DNA of 64,000 nt from an uncultured Eubacterium sp. (lineage in GTDB: Bacteria > Bacillota > Clostridia > Lachnospirales > Lachnospiraceae). The stretch lies in contig CAKRIZ010000002.1 of the NCBI GenBank assembly GCA_934351445.1, positions 1-64,000 on the forward strand. Direction: 5' to 3'. A program made the position numbers and the translations under genes. Shown piece by piece: positions 27,714-36,838 of this stretch (positions within the stretch are counted from its first letter, which is position 1; every line of letters begins with the position of its first letter). The notes below the pieces were generated by a model, which saw only the letters and a program-made list of their open reading frames with translations, was not told where the DNA came from and searched no databases.

Positions 27714-27971
27714 TTATTTCGCTCTCTCCATAATTTCAACAAGTCTCCATCTCTTGTCCTTTGACAGAGGTCTGGTCTCCATTACTCTAACGGTATCACC
27801 CTTCTTGCACTCATTGTTCTCATCATGAGCCTTCAGCTTGTAGGTTTTCTTGATGATCTTATTGTACAGGGGATGTCTTACGTTGTCCTTTACAGCTACA
27901 ACGATTGTCTTGTCCATCTTATCGCTTACAACCACGCCGACACGGGTTTTTCTAAGATTTCTTTCTTCCAC
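27714..27971 (-). CDS. rpsQ: Ribosomal protein S17
   Basis: The 85-residue S17, an early 16S rRNA binder with an OB fold. [20 protein letters not shown] and [20 protein letters not shown] are diagnostic. It lies 24 bases after rpmC. Confidence 0.99.
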   Translation of the reverse strand: MEERNLRKTRVGVVVSDKMDKTIVVAVKDNVRHPLYNKIIKKTYKLKAHDENNECKKGDTVRVMETRPLSKDKRWRLVEIMERAK

Positions 27972-27995
27972 GGATCTGATCTCCTTTCACTGGGA

Positions 27996-28199
27996 TTATG
28001 CATTCGCCTTTTCAGTGATGATAGTCTGAATTCTGGCAATATTTTTTCTTACTTCTTTGATTCTTCCAGTGTTGTCTAACTGGTTGGTAGCGTTCTGGAA
28101 TCTCAAATTGAAAAGTTCCTTCTTTGCTTCTACTAACTGCGCATTCAGTTCATCAGCGGACTGTGTACGCAGATCTTCTAAATATTTACTAGTTTTCAT
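27996..28199 (-). CDS. rpmC: Ribosomal protein L29
   Basis: The 67-residue helical L29 near the exit tunnel: [20 protein letters not shown], then [20 protein letters not shown]. The ATG at 28199 is favoured over a GTG three codons upstream because GGCGGTG fits as its ribosome site. The gene overlaps the rplP end by 11 bases, so translation is probably coupled. Confidence 0.97.
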   Translation of the reverse strand: MKTSKYLEDLRTQSADELNAQLVEAKKELFNLRFQNATNQLDNTGRIKEVRKNIARIQTIITEKANA

Positions 28200-28626
28200 T
28201 TGATTCACCGCCTTCTAAGTCTGCACGAGAAACTACTTTACACTTGCAAGGTAATTTGTGTGTAGCCAGACGCAATGCCTCACGTGCGATCTCCTCAGAT
28301 ACTCCAGAAATCTCAAACATTACACGACCCGGCTTTACAACAGCTACCCAGTACTCTAATGTTCCTTTTCCGGAACCCATACGAGTCTCAGCAGGTTTTG
28401 CTGTAACAGGTTTGTCAGGGAAAATCTTAATCCATACCTTACCACCACGCTTGATATAACGGGTCATAGCGATACGGGCTGCTTCTATCTGATTGGAACG
28501 AATCCAAGCCGGCTCCATTGCAACGATACCATAATCACCGTTTGTGATCTTGTTACCTCTGGAAGCCTTTCCTGTCATAGTGCCACGGAACTGTTTTCTC
28601 CGCTTTACTCTCTTCGGCATTAACAT
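28189..28626 (-). CDS. rplP: Ribosomal protein L16
   Basis: The 145-residue L16, needed for late 50S maturation near the A site. [40 protein letters not shown] and [18 protein letters not shown] are diagnostic. The first ATG overlaps the rpsC stop by one base (TAATG) and is correctly spaced from GGAGG; a second ATG lies two codons on. Confidence 0.98.
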   Translation of the reverse strand: MLMPKRVKRRKQFRGTMTGKASRGNKITNGDYGIVAMEPAWIRSNQIEAARIAMTRYIKRGGKVWIKIFPDKPVTAKPAETRMGSGKGTLEYWVAVVKPGRVMFEISGVSEEIAREALRLATHKLPCKCKVVSRADLEGGESNEN

Positions 28627-29282
28627 TATTGTGCTCCTCCTTCCTTATTACCCTTCTTAGGAAGTACCTCGCCCTTGTAGATCCAAACCTTTACGCCAAC
28701 CTTGCCGTAAGTGGTATCTGCCTCAGCGAATCCATAATCGATATCTGCACGCAGTGTCTGAAGGGGAATGGTTCCCTCGTTGTAGAACTCGGTACGAGCC
28801 ATATCAGCTCCACCAAGACGTCCGGAACAGCAAGCCTTGATACCAAGTGCTCCAGCCTTCATTGTTCTGCTCATGCAGGACTTCATTGCTCTACGGAATG
28901 ATACACGGTTCTCTAACTGCTGAGCAATATTCTCTGCTACTAACTGTGCATCCTTGTCAGGTCTCTTGACCTCTTTGATGTCAACAACCAGCTTCTTGGT
29001 TGTGAGCTTCTGTACCTCTGCCTTGATCTTCTCGATCTCAGCGCCGCCTTTTCCGATTACAACACCGGGCTTAGCGGTATATACGATAACCTTTACACGG
29101 TCAGATGCACGCTCGATCTCAATCTTTGAGATACCTGCTGCATATAATTTTTTCTTTAAGAACTTTCTGATCTCATGATCTTCGATTAAGTTATCTGCAA
29201 AGTCAGCCTCTGCATACCACTTAGAGTCCCAATCCTTGATTACTCCGACTCTTAAGCCATGAGGATTAACTTTCTGTCCCAT
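28626..29282 (-). CDS. rpsC: Ribosomal protein S3
   Basis: The 218-residue S3 at the mRNA entrance with helicase-like function. A KH domain ([20 protein letters not shown]) and the C-terminal [20 protein letters not shown] are clear. Its stop overlaps the rplP start. Confidence 0.99.
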   Translation of the reverse strand: MGQKVNPHGLRVGVIKDWDSKWYAEADFADNLIEDHEIRKFLKKKLYAAGISKIEIERASDRVKVIVYTAKPGVVIGKGGAEIEKIKAEVQKLTTKKLVVDIKEVKRPDKDAQLVAENIAQQLENRVSFRRAMKSCMSRTMKAGALGIKACCSGRLGGADMARTEFYNEGTIPLQTLRADIDYGFAEADTTYGKVGVKVWIYKGEVLPKKGNKEGGAQ

Positions 29283-29292
29283 GTCCTACCTC

Positions 29293-29679
29293 CTATCTTT
29301 CATTCAGCACGATTGTGATATGGCTCATTCTCTTCTCGATACGATAAGCTCTACCCTGTGCTCTCGGTCTGATTCTCTTCATTGTAGGTCCTTTGTTTGC
29401 GTAACACTCTTCAACGTAGAGATCTTCTCTCTTCATTCCGTTGTTGTTCTCAGCGTTTGCGATTGCTGACTTTAACAGCTTCTCAACAACGCTTGACGCA
29501 TATCTGGGATTGTATGTCACGATCGCCAGCGCTGTATCTACATCTTTTCCGCGGATGGCGTCTAATACAAATCCAGCTTTCTGAACAGACATTCTTGCAT
29601 AAGATAACTTTGCAGAAGGTCTGGTATCTTTGTTTGCATTTCTTTCTCTCTTAATCTGGGATCTATGTCCTTTAGCCAT
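29293..29679 (-). CDS. rplV: Ribosomal protein L22
   Basis: The 128-residue L22, which lines the exit tunnel and is one site of macrolide resistance changes. ARMSVQKAGFVLDAIRGKDV and RRIRPRAQGRAYR-like PTMKRIRPRAQGRAYRIEKR identify it. No unusual insertion is seen in the tunnel hairpin. It follows rpsS by 23 bases. Confidence 0.99.
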   Translation of the reverse strand: MAKGHRSQIKRERNANKDTRPSAKLSYARMSVQKAGFVLDAIRGKDVDTALAIVTYNPRYASSVVEKLLKSAIANAENNNGMKREDLYVEECYANKGPTMKRIRPRAQGRAYRIEKRMSHITIVLNER

Positions 29680-29702
29680 GACTAGAACCTCCTTTCAAAT
29701 AT

Positions 29703-29984
29703 TTATCTTACTCCTGACTTCTTCTCGTCCTTACCATGACCTCTGTAGGTTCTGGTAGCAACGAACTCACCAAGCTTGTGACCAACCATATCCTCTGTCA
29801 CGTATACCGGCACATGCTTTCTTCCATCATGAACAGCGATTGTGTGTCCTACGAAGGAAGGGAAGATTGTGGAACGACGTGACCAAGTCTTAATAACGCT
29901 CTTGTCACCTGAAGCGTTCATAGCATCTACTTTCTTTAACAGGCTTGCGTCTGCGAAAGGTCCTTTTTTCAGTGATCTAGACAT
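29703..29984 (-). CDS. rpsS: Ribosomal protein S19
   Basis: The 93-residue S19 of the 30S head. [40 protein letters not shown] and [20 protein letters not shown] are diagnostic. It is 10 bases after rplB with AGGAGGTAAG as ribosome site. Confidence 0.99.
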   Translation of the reverse strand: MSRSLKKGPFADASLLKKVDAMNASGDKSVIKTWSRRSTIFPSFVGHTIAVHDGRKHVPVYVTEDMVGHKLGEFVATRTYRGHGKDEKKSGVR

Positions 29985-29994
29985 ATCTTACCTC

Positions 29995-30843
29995 CTATTT
30001 AGTCTTGATGGCTCTACCATCTCTTCTTCTTACGATCAGCTTGTTAGAAGATTTCTTCTTCTTACGTGTCTTAAGTCCAAGAGCAGGCTTGCCCCAAGGT
30101 GTACAGGGACCGGGACGTCCGATAGGTGCTCTACCTTCACCACCACCATGCGGATGGTCATTCGGGTTCATAACAGATCCGCGAACAGTAGGTCTAATAC
30201 CCATGTGACGCTTACGTCCAGCCTTACCAATCTTGATCAGGCTGTGATCACCATTTCCTACAACTCCGACAGTCGCGCGGCAGTTGATCGGAACCATTCT
30301 CATCTCGCCAGAAGGAAGACGAAGTGTTGCGTACTTTCCTTCCTTAGCCATGAGCTGTGCGCTCATACCAGCAGAACGTACCATCTGGCCGCCCTTTCCG
30401 GCATATAACTCAATGTTGTGTACCTGAGTACCAACAGGAATATTCTCTAACGGTAAGCAGTTACCTACTCTTACCTCTGCACCGGCACCGTTCATAACAG
30501 TCATACCATCTGTCAGTCCCTCAGGAGCGAGGATGTATGCTTTCTGTCCATCTGCATAGCAGATCAGAGCGATGTTAGCAGTTCTGTTCGGATCGTACTC
30601 GATACCGATTACCTTTGCAGGGATTCCATCTTTATTTCTCTTGAAATCCACAATTCTGTATTTCTTCTTATTTCCGCCACCCTGATGTCTCACAGTGATC
30701 TTACCCTGATTGTTACGTCCTGCATGCTTCGGGATAGAAACGAGCAGAGACTTCTCAGGTGTAGTCTTTGTAATCTCAGAGAAATCAGATCCAGTCATAT
30801 TTCTTCTGGAAGGTGTATAGGGATTATATGTCTTAATTCCCAT
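29995..30843 (-). CDS. rplB: Ribosomal protein L2
   Basis: The 282-residue L2, required for subunit joining and peptidyl transfer. [20 protein letters not shown] at the front and [20 protein letters not shown], with the critical histidine region, at the back. Length normal. A 97-base gap with a small hairpin (GCGTC/GACGC near 30884-30899) separates it from rplW. Confidence 0.99.
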   Translation of the reverse strand: MGIKTYNPYTPSRRNMTGSDFSEITKTTPEKSLLVSIPKHAGRNNQGKITVRHQGGGNKKKYRIVDFKRNKDGIPAKVIGIEYDPNRTANIALICYADGQKAYILAPEGLTDGMTVMNGAGAEVRVGNCLPLENIPVGTQVHNIELYAGKGGQMVRSAGMSAQLMAKEGKYATLRLPSGEMRMVPINCRATVGVVGNGDHSLIKIGKAGRKRHMGIRPTVRGSVMNPNDHPHGGGEGRAPIGRPGPCTPWGKPALGLKTRKKKKSSNKLIVRRRDGRAIKTK

Positions 30844-30940
30844 TGTCGTTCTCCTTTCAAACTCTCGTTACGTTTTTCTTATCGCGTCTTTTCTGACGCA
30901 TATCATACTGCTTCTCATTACCCGCAGTTTTTGGCGAATC

Positions 30941-31240
30941 TTATAATCCGCTGAAGATCTCGATATCTGCGCTGTCTTCTGTCAGCTGAACGATCGCTTT
31001 CTTCTTCTTTGCAGTCTTGCCGGTGGTCATTCCACGTCTCTTGTTCTTGCCGTCTAAGTTCATGGTATTTACCTTTGCTACCTTAGCGCCGTCGAACATC
31101 TTTTCAACTGCCTCTTTAATCATGGACTTGTTTGCTTCCGGATGAACATAGAAGGTGTACTTCTTCTCAGCCATCGCATTCATACTCTTCTCGGTAACTA
31201 CCGGAGAAAGGATTACGTCATAATACTGTACGTTTGCCAT
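30941..31240 (-). CDS. rplW: Ribosomal protein L23
   Basis: The 99-residue L23 at the tunnel exit, docking site for trigger factor and [23 protein letters not shown] and [20 protein letters not shown] identify it. Its ATG overlaps the rplD stop by one base, so the two are coupled. Confidence 0.99.
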   Translation of the reverse strand: MANVQYYDVILSPVVTEKSMNAMAEKKYTFYVHPEANKSMIKEAVEKMFDGAKVAKVNTMNLDGKNKRRGMTTGKTAKKKKAIVQLTEDSADIEIFSGL

Positions 31241-31860
31241 TATGCATACACCTCCTCGATGGTTGCTACAGCAGCCTTAGTTACTACTACGTTGCTGTAC
31301 TTTAAGATATCAAATACGTTGATTGTATTTGTCTGTGCTACCTTTACAGTCGGGATGTTCCGTGCACTCATTACGATGTTCTGGTCATTGTCGTTGATCA
31401 CTACCAATGCCTTCTCTACGTTCAAGTTCTTCAGAACCTCTGCCAACTTCTTGGTCTTGATCTCATCCAGCTTTAACTCGTCAACGACGATCAGCTTGTT
31501 CTCCTGAACTCTGGATGATAAAGCAGACTTTAATGCTGCTCTCTTCTCTTTCTTGTTGATCTTGAAAGAGTAATCGCGGGGAACGGGAGCGAATACAACA
31601 CCGCCGCCGGTCCACTGAGGAGCTCTGGTAGATCCCTGTCTTGCATGACCGGTTCCCTTCTGTCTCCAAGGTTTTCTTCCACCGCCGCGAACTTCAGAAC
31701 GTGTCTTAGCCTTCTGTGTTCCCTGACGATTGTTTGCAAGCTGCTGAAGAACTGCCATGTGTACGAGATGCTCGTTCACTTCTACGCCGAATACGGCATC
31801 GTTTAAATCCAGCTTTCCAACTTCCTTGCCTTCCATATTATAAACAGCTACATTAGCCAT
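31240..31860 (-). CDS. rplD: Ribosomal protein L4
   Basis: The 206-residue L4, whose loop reaches the exit tunnel; in E. coli it also represses the S10 operon. [40 protein letters not shown] and [20 protein letters not shown] are diagnostic. Relevant here because the operon has a long structured leader, although L4 control of the E. coli type is not generally conserved in Firmicutes. Confidence 0.99.
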   Translation of the reverse strand: MANVAVYNMEGKEVGKLDLNDAVFGVEVNEHLVHMAVLQQLANNRQGTQKAKTRSEVRGGGRKPWRQKGTGHARQGSTRAPQWTGGGVVFAPVPRDYSFKINKKEKRAALKSALSSRVQENKLIVVDELKLDEIKTKKLAEVLKNLNVEKALVVINDNDQNIVMSARNIPTVKVAQTNTINVFDILKYSNVVVTKAAVATIEEVYA

Positions 31861-31889
31861 TGCCTAGTTCCTCCTTTCCCAAATAAGCA

Positions 31890-32573
31890 CTATTTACCAG
31901 CTTTTACTGTCTCTTTGATTGTTACTAAGCATTTCTTAGGTCCGGGAACTGAGCCCTTAACTAAAAGCAGGTTGTTCTCTACATCTACCTTTACGATCTC
32001 AAGGTTCTGTACAGTCACCTTTACGCTTCCCATATGTCCAGGCATTCCTTTTCCCTTAAATACACGGCTGGGAGATGAGCAGGCACCATTTGATCCCTGA
32101 TGGCGATGGAACTTTGAACCATGAGCCATGGGTCCTCTGTGCTGTCCGAATCTCTTGATAGCGCCCTGGAAACCTTTTCCTTTTGAAATTGCAGTAGCGT
32201 CAACCTTGTCGCCTTCTGCAAAGATATCAGCCTTGATCTCGTCTGCCAGCTTATAGTCAGCAGCGTTATCAAACTTGAACTCTCTGACAAATCTCTTGCC
32301 AGATACGCCAGCCTTATCGAAGTGTCCCTTCTCAGGCTTGTTTACACCATGACGATGGCGGATCTCTTTCTTGCCGTTGGCATCCTTGTTGACTACCTTT
32401 TCCTTCTTGTCAACAAAACCAACCTGTACAGCGCTGTATCCGTCGTTCTCTACGCTCTTCACCTGAGTAACAACGCAAGGACCAGCCTGTAATACTGTCA
32501 CGGGAGTAAGTACTCCGTCAGCATTGAAGATCTGGGTCATACCGACCTTTTTTGCTAAGATTGCTTTATTCAT
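31890..32573 (-). CDS. rplC: Ribosomal protein L3
   Basis: The 227-residue L3, an early assembly protein whose loop approaches the peptidyl transferase centre. [40 protein letters not shown] and [20 protein letters not shown] identify it. The GAGGTAAAAC ribosome site is directly before the ATG. Three hairpins lie between it and rpsJ. Confidence 0.99.
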   Translation of the reverse strand: MNKAILAKKVGMTQIFNADGVLTPVTVLQAGPCVVTQVKSVENDGYSAVQVGFVDKKEKVVNKDANGKKEIRHRHGVNKPEKGHFDKAGVSGKRFVREFKFDNAADYKLADEIKADIFAEGDKVDATAISKGKGFQGAIKRFGQHRGPMAHGSKFHRHQGSNGACSSPSRVFKGKGMPGHMGSVKVTVQNLEIVKVDVENNLLLVKGSVPGPKKCLVTIKETVKAGK

Positions 32574-32588
32574 GTTTTACCTCCTGTT

Positions 32589-32653
32589 GCGGCTCTGCCG
32601 CGTTTCTACAGCGGAACGCTCTCGCGTTCATTCTAGAAGTCAGGTAGACTTCT
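32589..32653 (-). other. Three tandem hairpins between rpsJ and rplC
   Basis: GCGGC/GCCGC (32589-32601), GAACGC/GCGTTC (32114-equivalent positions 32614-32629) and AGAAGTC/GACTTCT (32635-32653) follow one another with short loops in an 88-base spacer. There is no T-tract. The position after the first gene of the operon would suit mRNA processing or partial attenuation. Confidence 0.55.
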
Positions 32654-32661
32654 TACAATAA

Positions 32662-32973
32662 TTACTTCATTTTGATATCGATGTTCACACCTGCAGGCAT
32701 CTCTAATCTTGATAATGCATCTACAGTCTTCTGTGTGGGAGCAATGATATCGATGAGTCTCTTATGGGTTCTCTGCTCGAACTGCTCACGTGAATCTTTG
32801 TACTTGTGTACTGCACGTAAGATTGTAACTACTTCCTTCTTCGTAGGAAGAGGTACCGGTCCGCTCACCTGCGCTCCGTTCTTCTTTACGGTCTCGATGA
32901 TTTTCTTTGCGGATGCATCTACCAGCTCGTGATCATACGCCTTTAAGATGATTCTCATTGTTTGACTTGCCAT
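32662..32973 (-). CDS. rpsJ: Ribosomal protein S10
   Basis: The 103-residue S10 of the 30S head, also NusE in transcription antitermination. [20 protein letters not shown] and [20 protein letters not shown] identify it. The start at 32973 has AAAAGGAGGCGAC; the frame is open for 30 more codons upstream but that stretch is leader RNA. It is the first gene of the supercluster, about 330 bases after the promoter. Confidence 0.98.
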   Translation of the reverse strand: MASQTMRIILKAYDHELVDASAKKIIETVKKNGAQVSGPVPLPTKKEVVTILRAVHKYKDSREQFEQRTHKRLIDIIAPTQKTVDALSRLEMPAGVNIDIKMK

Positions 32974-33013
32974 AAAAAAAGTCGCCTCCTTTTCGCACTT
33001 TAAAATTTCAGTA

Positions 33014-33115
33014 CGACAAGCGGTGACTGTACACTTCTCCGTGTGTGTCATAAGAACTTTCACACGTTGTTTCTACCTTTTCGTAGACTTCTTTGTTTGG
33101 TACAGTGACTTGTCG
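33014..33115 (-). ncRNA. Structured 5' leader of the S10 operon, candidate r-protein leader
   Basis: A closing helix is made by CGACAAG (33014-33020) with CTTGTCG (33109-33115), continued after an internal loop by CTGTAC (33027-33032) with GTACAG (33100-33105). Inside it are CGTGTG/CACACG (33040-33045 and 33061-33066) and TCTAC/GTAGA (33072-33076 and 33083-33087). The result is a multibranch junction starting 41 bases before the rpsJ start codon. Autogenous leaders controlled by ribosomal proteins have this kind of shape. Pairing is by eye; energy and covariation were not computed. Confidence 0.55.
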
Positions 33116-33313
33116 CCAGTTTCCTAACTTGACATTCGCTCCACGGAAAACCTGCCACAATGGACAGCAACCTCACGCTTCATAGCTATCATGCCACAGC
33201 AAGTAAGAGTATACATGTATTCTCAAAAATATGCAAGCAAAAAGCATGCCCAAAATTGTATTTTTTTGAGTACAATTTATTCTTGCTGTTCTACTCCTGC
33301 TTTTGCCAAAATG

Positions 33314-33342
33314 ATAGTATATCCGTTTGCGTGGATTGTCAA
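33314..33342 (-). promoter_or_regulatory. Promoter of the S10-spc-alpha supercluster
   Basis: A perfect TTGACA (33337-33342), 17-base spacer and TACTAT (33314-33319) on the minus strand. Transcription would start near 33307, giving a leader of about 330 bases. Another promoter on the plus strand starts 19 bases away, so the region is divergent. Confidence 0.8.
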
Positions 33343-33360
33343 TCAGTTTGTAAGTATTAT

Positions 33361-33389
33361 TTGACGAAGGAGTTGCTTCTATATATAAT
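33361..33389 (+). promoter_or_regulatory. Promoter of the methyltransferase gene
   Basis: TTGACG (33361-33366), 17 bases, TATAAT (33384-33389). The untranslated leader to 33506 holds two hairpins, GAAAAGG/CCTTTTC near 33404-33421 and GCTGCC/GGCAGC near 33431-33446, without a T-tract. Confidence 0.8.
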
Positions 33390-33505
33390 GGAACTGGTGC
33401 AGAAAAGGTACAAACCTTTTCCTTGCAGGAGCTGCCACCAGGCAGCCCCTGAATAACCAGCCTATATTATTATCATATATTATTATAGAAAGGACACCTC
33501 AAATC

Positions 33506-34375
33506 ATGTGGATTGCAGATAGATGGCATGACTATGAAGTCATTGATACAAGTAACGGAGAAAAGCTCGAACGCTGGGGATCATATATCCTCCGCCGCCC
33601 TGACCCTCAGGTCATCTGGAACACACCCCAGGACAAGCGCTGGAAGAAACTGAACGGTCATTATCACCGCAGCGCCAAGGGCGGTGGAAGCTGGGAGTTT
33701 TTCGATCTGCCCGAGCAGTGGACGATCGAATATCCGCTCGAGAGGCATCCGCTCACCTTCAACTTAAAGCCCTTTAGCTTCAAGCACACCGGGCTGTTCC
33801 CCGAACAGGCGGCAAACTGGGACTGGTTCTCTGCCAAAATCCGTAATGCAGACAGACCGATCCGTGTACTGAACCTCTTTGCCTACACCGGAGGTGCGAC
33901 CATCGCAGCCGCTGCTGCCGGTGCCCAGGTGACGCATGTGGATGCGTCCAAAGGCATGGTGACATGGGCAAAGGAAAATGCCGTCAGCTCCGGGCTCGGC
34001 GATGCGCCAATCCGCTGGATTGTCGATGACTGTGTCAAATTTGTCGAGCGCGAGATCCGCCGCGGCAAAACCTACGATGCGATTATTATGGATCCTCCCT
34101 CCTACGGCAGAGGTCCCAAAGGTGAGATCTGGAAGATCGAAGAAAAAATCCATCCGCTCGTACAACTGTGCACACAGCTCCTGAGCGATGACCCGCTTTT
34201 CTTCCTTATTAACAGCTATACAACCGGTCTGCAGCCGGCAGTGCTCTCGTATATGCTCTCTCTGGAGCTGAAAAAATGGGACGGATCTGTGGACGCAGGT
34301 GAGATCGGGCTGCCAGTCAGCAGCAATGGTCTCGTATTGCCTTGCGGCGCCAGCGGCAGATGGGAGAAAAAATAA
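33506..34375 (+). CDS. Class I SAM-dependent methyltransferase, RlmI/RlmK-like
   Basis: A 289-residue protein. The SAM-binding motif is NLFAYTGGATIAAAAAGAQV, followed by HVDASKGMVTWAKENA and the catalytic motif DPPSYGRG. These match the Rossmann methyltransferase core of the RlmI/RlmK rRNA methyltransferase group; the N-terminal 110 residues are a substrate-binding part rich in tryptophan (RWGSYILRRPDPQVIW). It is probably an RNA methyltransferase, but the modified base cannot be told from sequence alone. It is a single-gene unit with its own promoter and a shared terminator, divergent from the ribosomal supercluster. Confidence 0.85.
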   Translation: MWIADRWHDYEVIDTSNGEKLERWGSYILRRPDPQVIWNTPQDKRWKKLNGHYHRSAKGGGSWEFFDLPEQWTIEYPLERHPLTFNLKPFSFKHTGLFPEQAANWDWFSAKIRNADRPIRVLNLFAYTGGATIAAAAAGAQVTHVDASKGMVTWAKENAVSSGLGDAPIRWIVDDCVKFVEREIRRGKTYDAIIMDPPSYGRGPKGEIWKIEEKIHPLVQLCTQLLSDDPLFFLINSYTTGLQPAVLSYMLSLELKKWDGSVDAGEIGLPVSSNGLVLPCGASGRWEKK

Positions 34376-34390
34376 CACGCTAACTAACAT

Positions 34391-34425
34391 AAAAAAGAAG
34401 AACAGCCTCACTGTTCTTCTTTTTT
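34391..34425. terminator. Bidirectional terminator between convergent genes
   Basis: A 15-base-pair perfect stem with loop CCTCA and A- and T-runs on both sides. The stop codon of the minus-strand gene (34408) lies in the loop, so that gene ends inside its own terminator. Confidence 0.92.
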
Positions 34426-34929
34426 ATGGTTTTCTATATAATCTTCGAGTATCGTCGCAGCCAGTGCTGTGAGTTGTCCACATGGTCTTTTTTTATAATA
34501 TTCAGCCGTACGCAGCTCCGGTGTTGGCCGGTCTGCCCCCGGATGATCCAGTCCAAGCAGCTCCCTGCAGATGATCGAGCCGTTGACTGCCTGAAAAGCG
34601 CCTGCCAGCTCCTGGATACGTGCATAGTGTGCTGATTTTGCCTCCTGTCCGGCGGCTCCCGGTACATCATAACCATACAATGCCCCGGCAACAAAACTCA
34701 TTCCACTCACGGTGCCACATACTTCCCGCATACGGCCCAGTCCACCACCAAACGATGATACCGCACGGAGCAATAACGATTCATCCATATCAATCAGATC
34801 TGCGAACGCCAATGCGACCGCCTGAGAGCAATTATACCCTTTTAAAAAGTTCTGCTGTGCACGCGCCCCACGCTCACTCGTCTCCATTTTCTGCTGCCAG
34901 TATTCGGCTGCCTGCTTATCAATCTCCAT
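34408..34929 (-). CDS. C_GCAxxG_C_C family protein
   Basis: A 173-residue member of the C_GCAxxG_C_C family, usually linked to redox or metal chemistry but without an assigned reaction. The motif is degenerate but legible: GYNCSQAVALAF, SFGGGLGRMREVCGTVSGM, FVAGALYG, then IICRELLG and KRPCGQLTALAA. Four conserved cysteines suggest metal or cluster binding. It is the first gene before the gntR regulator in minus-strand order reversed, i.e. it lies downstream of gntR by 18 bases and may be the last gene of the lrgAB-gntR operon. The start ATG at 34929 has AAGAGGTGG upstream. Confidence 0.8.
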   Translation of the reverse strand: MEIDKQAAEYWQQKMETSERGARAQQNFLKGYNCSQAVALAFADLIDMDESLLLRAVSSFGGGLGRMREVCGTVSGMSFVAGALYGYDVPGAAGQEAKSAHYARIQELAGAFQAVNGSIICRELLGLDHPGADRPTPELRTAEYYKKRPCGQLTALAATILEDYIENHKKEEQ

Positions 34930-34947
34930 CTGCCACCTCTTTCGTCG

Positions 34948-35601
34948 TTATTGCTCAATCATGTCGTAGTGCCGGTCAATGGCGGCCAACAGCGTATCCT
35001 CGTCACGCTCTACCAGACCGGTATAGATCGCCCGGTGGCATGCGAAAAACTGTCTTTTTTTCTCTGCATCTGCCCTCTTTAAAATATGATCTATCCATTC
35101 CCGGTAGACCATCGTTACAGCTTCCATCACTGTCAAAAACAGCCCATTCCCTGTCGCTTCGATCAATGCATCATGAAATGCATGGTCAGCCTCTACTAAT
35201 TCATCACCATCACGCAATTCCATCTCATGCAGCAATGACTCACACCGGTCTTTCTGCTCTGGTGACAGCCCTTTGTCCAGCAGCATCCGGCATACCGATT
35301 CCTCCATGACACGTCGGAACTCACACACCTGCTGCTTTGTAATCGTGCCGAGCGCCAGCATCACGAGCAGTGTCTGGCGGATCGAGCTGCCCACATTTTT
35401 TGAGATATAGTTACCGGAACCCTGTACCCGCTCTACCAGTCCCATCCCATGCAGAATACTGAGTGCCTCCCTCGTTGAATTGCGCCCGATTCCGATCGTC
35501 TGCGCAATCGCACGTTCTGTCGGCAGCCGGTCGCCCAGCCCCAGTGTTCCTTCCTGTATCAGACCATAAATATAGCTGATTGCTTTTTCATATTCCTGCA
35601 T
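34948..35601 (-). CDS. GntR/FadR-family transcriptional regulator
   Basis: A 217-residue regulator with an N-terminal winged helix (about 5-72: GDRLPTERAIAQTIGIGRNS, then ALSILHGMGLVERVQGSGNY) and a helical C-terminal FCD ligand domain with the metal-type histidines in EADHAFHDALIEATGN. It begins one base inside the lrgB stop, so it is coupled to the transport genes. Two adjacent 15-base palindromes over the operon start (36735-36764) fit a FadR-family operator, making it the likely local repressor that responds to a small acid. Confidence 0.9.
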   Translation of the reverse strand: MQEYEKAISYIYGLIQEGTLGLGDRLPTERAIAQTIGIGRNSTREALSILHGMGLVERVQGSGNYISKNVGSSIRQTLLVMLALGTITKQQVCEFRRVMEESVCRMLLDKGLSPEQKDRCESLLHEMELRDGDELVEADHAFHDALIEATGNGLFLTVMEAVTMVYREWIDHILKRADAEKKRQFFACHRAIYTGLVERDEDTLLAAIDRHYDMIEQ

Positions 35602-36299
35602 TAGATCAACCCCGCAAATACCGATGCAAAAATGACTGTTATAATACCAGATACGGCAATGGCCAGACTGCTCATCGCACCCTCGACTTCACCCATCTCG
35701 ATCGCCTTCGCGGTTCCGATCGCATGCGCGGATGAGCCAAGCGCGAGTCCTTTCGAGATAGGCTCCGTAATATGGAAAATCTTACAGATCAATTCACCGA
35801 ACATATTTCCCAGAATACCGGTTACAATGATCACAGCCACCGTGATCGTCACATAACCGCCCAGTTCCTCTGATACGCCCATCCCGATCGCAGTCGTGAT
35901 AGACTTCGGCAATAATGTCACGTATTCCTCATGTGACAATCCCATCAGCTTGGACAATACCAACACGGTTCCGAGGCTCGTCAATACACCAGCCGTCAGA
36001 CCAAGTACGACCGCCTTGGAATTGTTTTTGAGCAGCTCCCACTGCTCATACAGTGGGATCGCCAGGCAGACAGTTGCCGGCGTCAGTAGCCAGCTGAGGT
36101 ATTTTGCCCCTTCATTATAAGTCGTATAATCCACCTTGCTGACTGCGAGTACAACAATGGTTATGACAATCGATACGAGCAGCGGGTTTAAAATACCCCA
36201 TTTAAACTTTTTCTTCAATGCCGATCCAATCAAATAAGAGATCAGGCTCAATGTGACTCCCGCAAACATTGATGTTTCAAAAAATTCGTGCATTTCCAT
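35601..36299 (-). CDS. lrgB: LrgB family membrane protein
   Basis: A 232-residue protein with about seven membrane segments. PKSITTAIGMGVSEELGG and GLALGSSAHAIGTAKAIEMG are hallmarks of LrgB/CidB/PLGG1 proteins, once described as antiholin partners and now also as pyruvate or glycolate transporters. The ATG at 36299 follows AAGGATGGGAGA; a longer reading to 36368 would overlap lrgA. It forms an operon with lrgA (13 bases upstream) and gntR. Confidence 0.93.
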   Translation of the reverse strand: MEMHEFFETSMFAGVTLSLISYLIGSALKKKFKWGILNPLLVSIVITIVVLAVSKVDYTTYNEGAKYLSWLLTPATVCLAIPLYEQWELLKNNSKAVVLGLTAGVLTSLGTVLVLSKLMGLSHEEYVTLLPKSITTAIGMGVSEELGGYVTITVAVIIVTGILGNMFGELICKIFHITEPISKGLALGSSAHAIGTAKAIEMGEVEGAMSSLAIAVSGIITVIFASVFAGLI

Positions 36300-36312
36300 T
36301 CTCCCATCCTTA

Positions 36313-36711
36313 TCATTCACGCGTGCGACCAGCCTGAGCAGTATCCTGCACCGGTTCCTCTGTTGCACGGTCTCTGCGGATCATCCATTGCGACAGCCGT
36401 CCGGTAGCTAACATCACTGTAAATATCGCAATCACTGTGATCATGCACACCGGGAAAAAGACCGGTTGCAGCGTCTCCCAGCTATCCATCAGTCCGACTC
36501 CTGCCGGAATAAACATCATAGGCATAATCTCGATCAGAAATTTTCCAGTCTCCCTGACATCATCCAGTTTCACAATTCCTGCCATCAGACAGACAAACAG
36601 AATCGCCATGCCATAGATACTGGCCGGAATCGGCAGGGGCAATACATATTTCAAGACTTCCCCGATCAGCGAGATCCCTAAAATAATCAAAAACTGTTTT
36701 ACATATTTCAT
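36313..36711 (-). CDS. lrgA: LrgA/CidA family membrane protein
   Basis: A 132-residue protein with four membrane segments. LPLPIPASIYGMAILFVCLM and LIEIMPMMFIPAGVGLMDSW are the family signature. It partners LrgB in the membrane, either in control of autolysis or in uptake of small organic acids. It is the first gene of the operon, 24 bases after the operators, with GAGGAAGTGCAGTC before the ATG. Confidence 0.92.
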   Translation of the reverse strand: MKYVKQFLIILGISLIGEVLKYVLPLPIPASIYGMAILFVCLMAGIVKLDDVRETGKFLIEIMPMMFIPAGVGLMDSWETLQPVFFPVCMITVIAIFTVMLATGRLSQWMIRRDRATEEPVQDTAQAGRTRE

Positions 36712-36734
36712 GACTGCACTTCCTCAAAAAAATA

Positions 36735-36793
36735 ATTGGTAACACCAATATTGATGCTACCAATTATTATAGACTGCATATGCAATTTGTCAA
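36735..36793 (-). promoter_or_regulatory. lrgAB promoter with tandem operators
   Basis: TTGACA (36788-36793), 16 bases, TATAAT (36766-36771) on the minus strand. Immediately downstream lie two abutting 15-base dyads, ATTGGTAACACCAAT (36735-36749) and ATTGATGCTACCAAT (36750-36764). They cover the expected transcription start, a position from which a repressor would block initiation; the first is a perfect palindrome around AAC. Confidence 0.75.
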
Positions 36794-36838
36794 TATGCTT
36801 CCTTACTTTATTTTTCGGAAATGGCTGCCAGATACCAT

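Noticed and set aside
32974..33063. In-frame N-terminal extension of S10 by 30 codons
   Set aside because: The extension overlaps the structured leader and the strong ribosome site before codon 31; S10 length fits the shorter form.
34620..35309. 229-codon plus-strand frame opposite the C_GCAxxG and GntR genes
   Set aside because: Spans the ends of two real genes on the other strand, rich in His, Ser and Pro as expected of a shadow frame.
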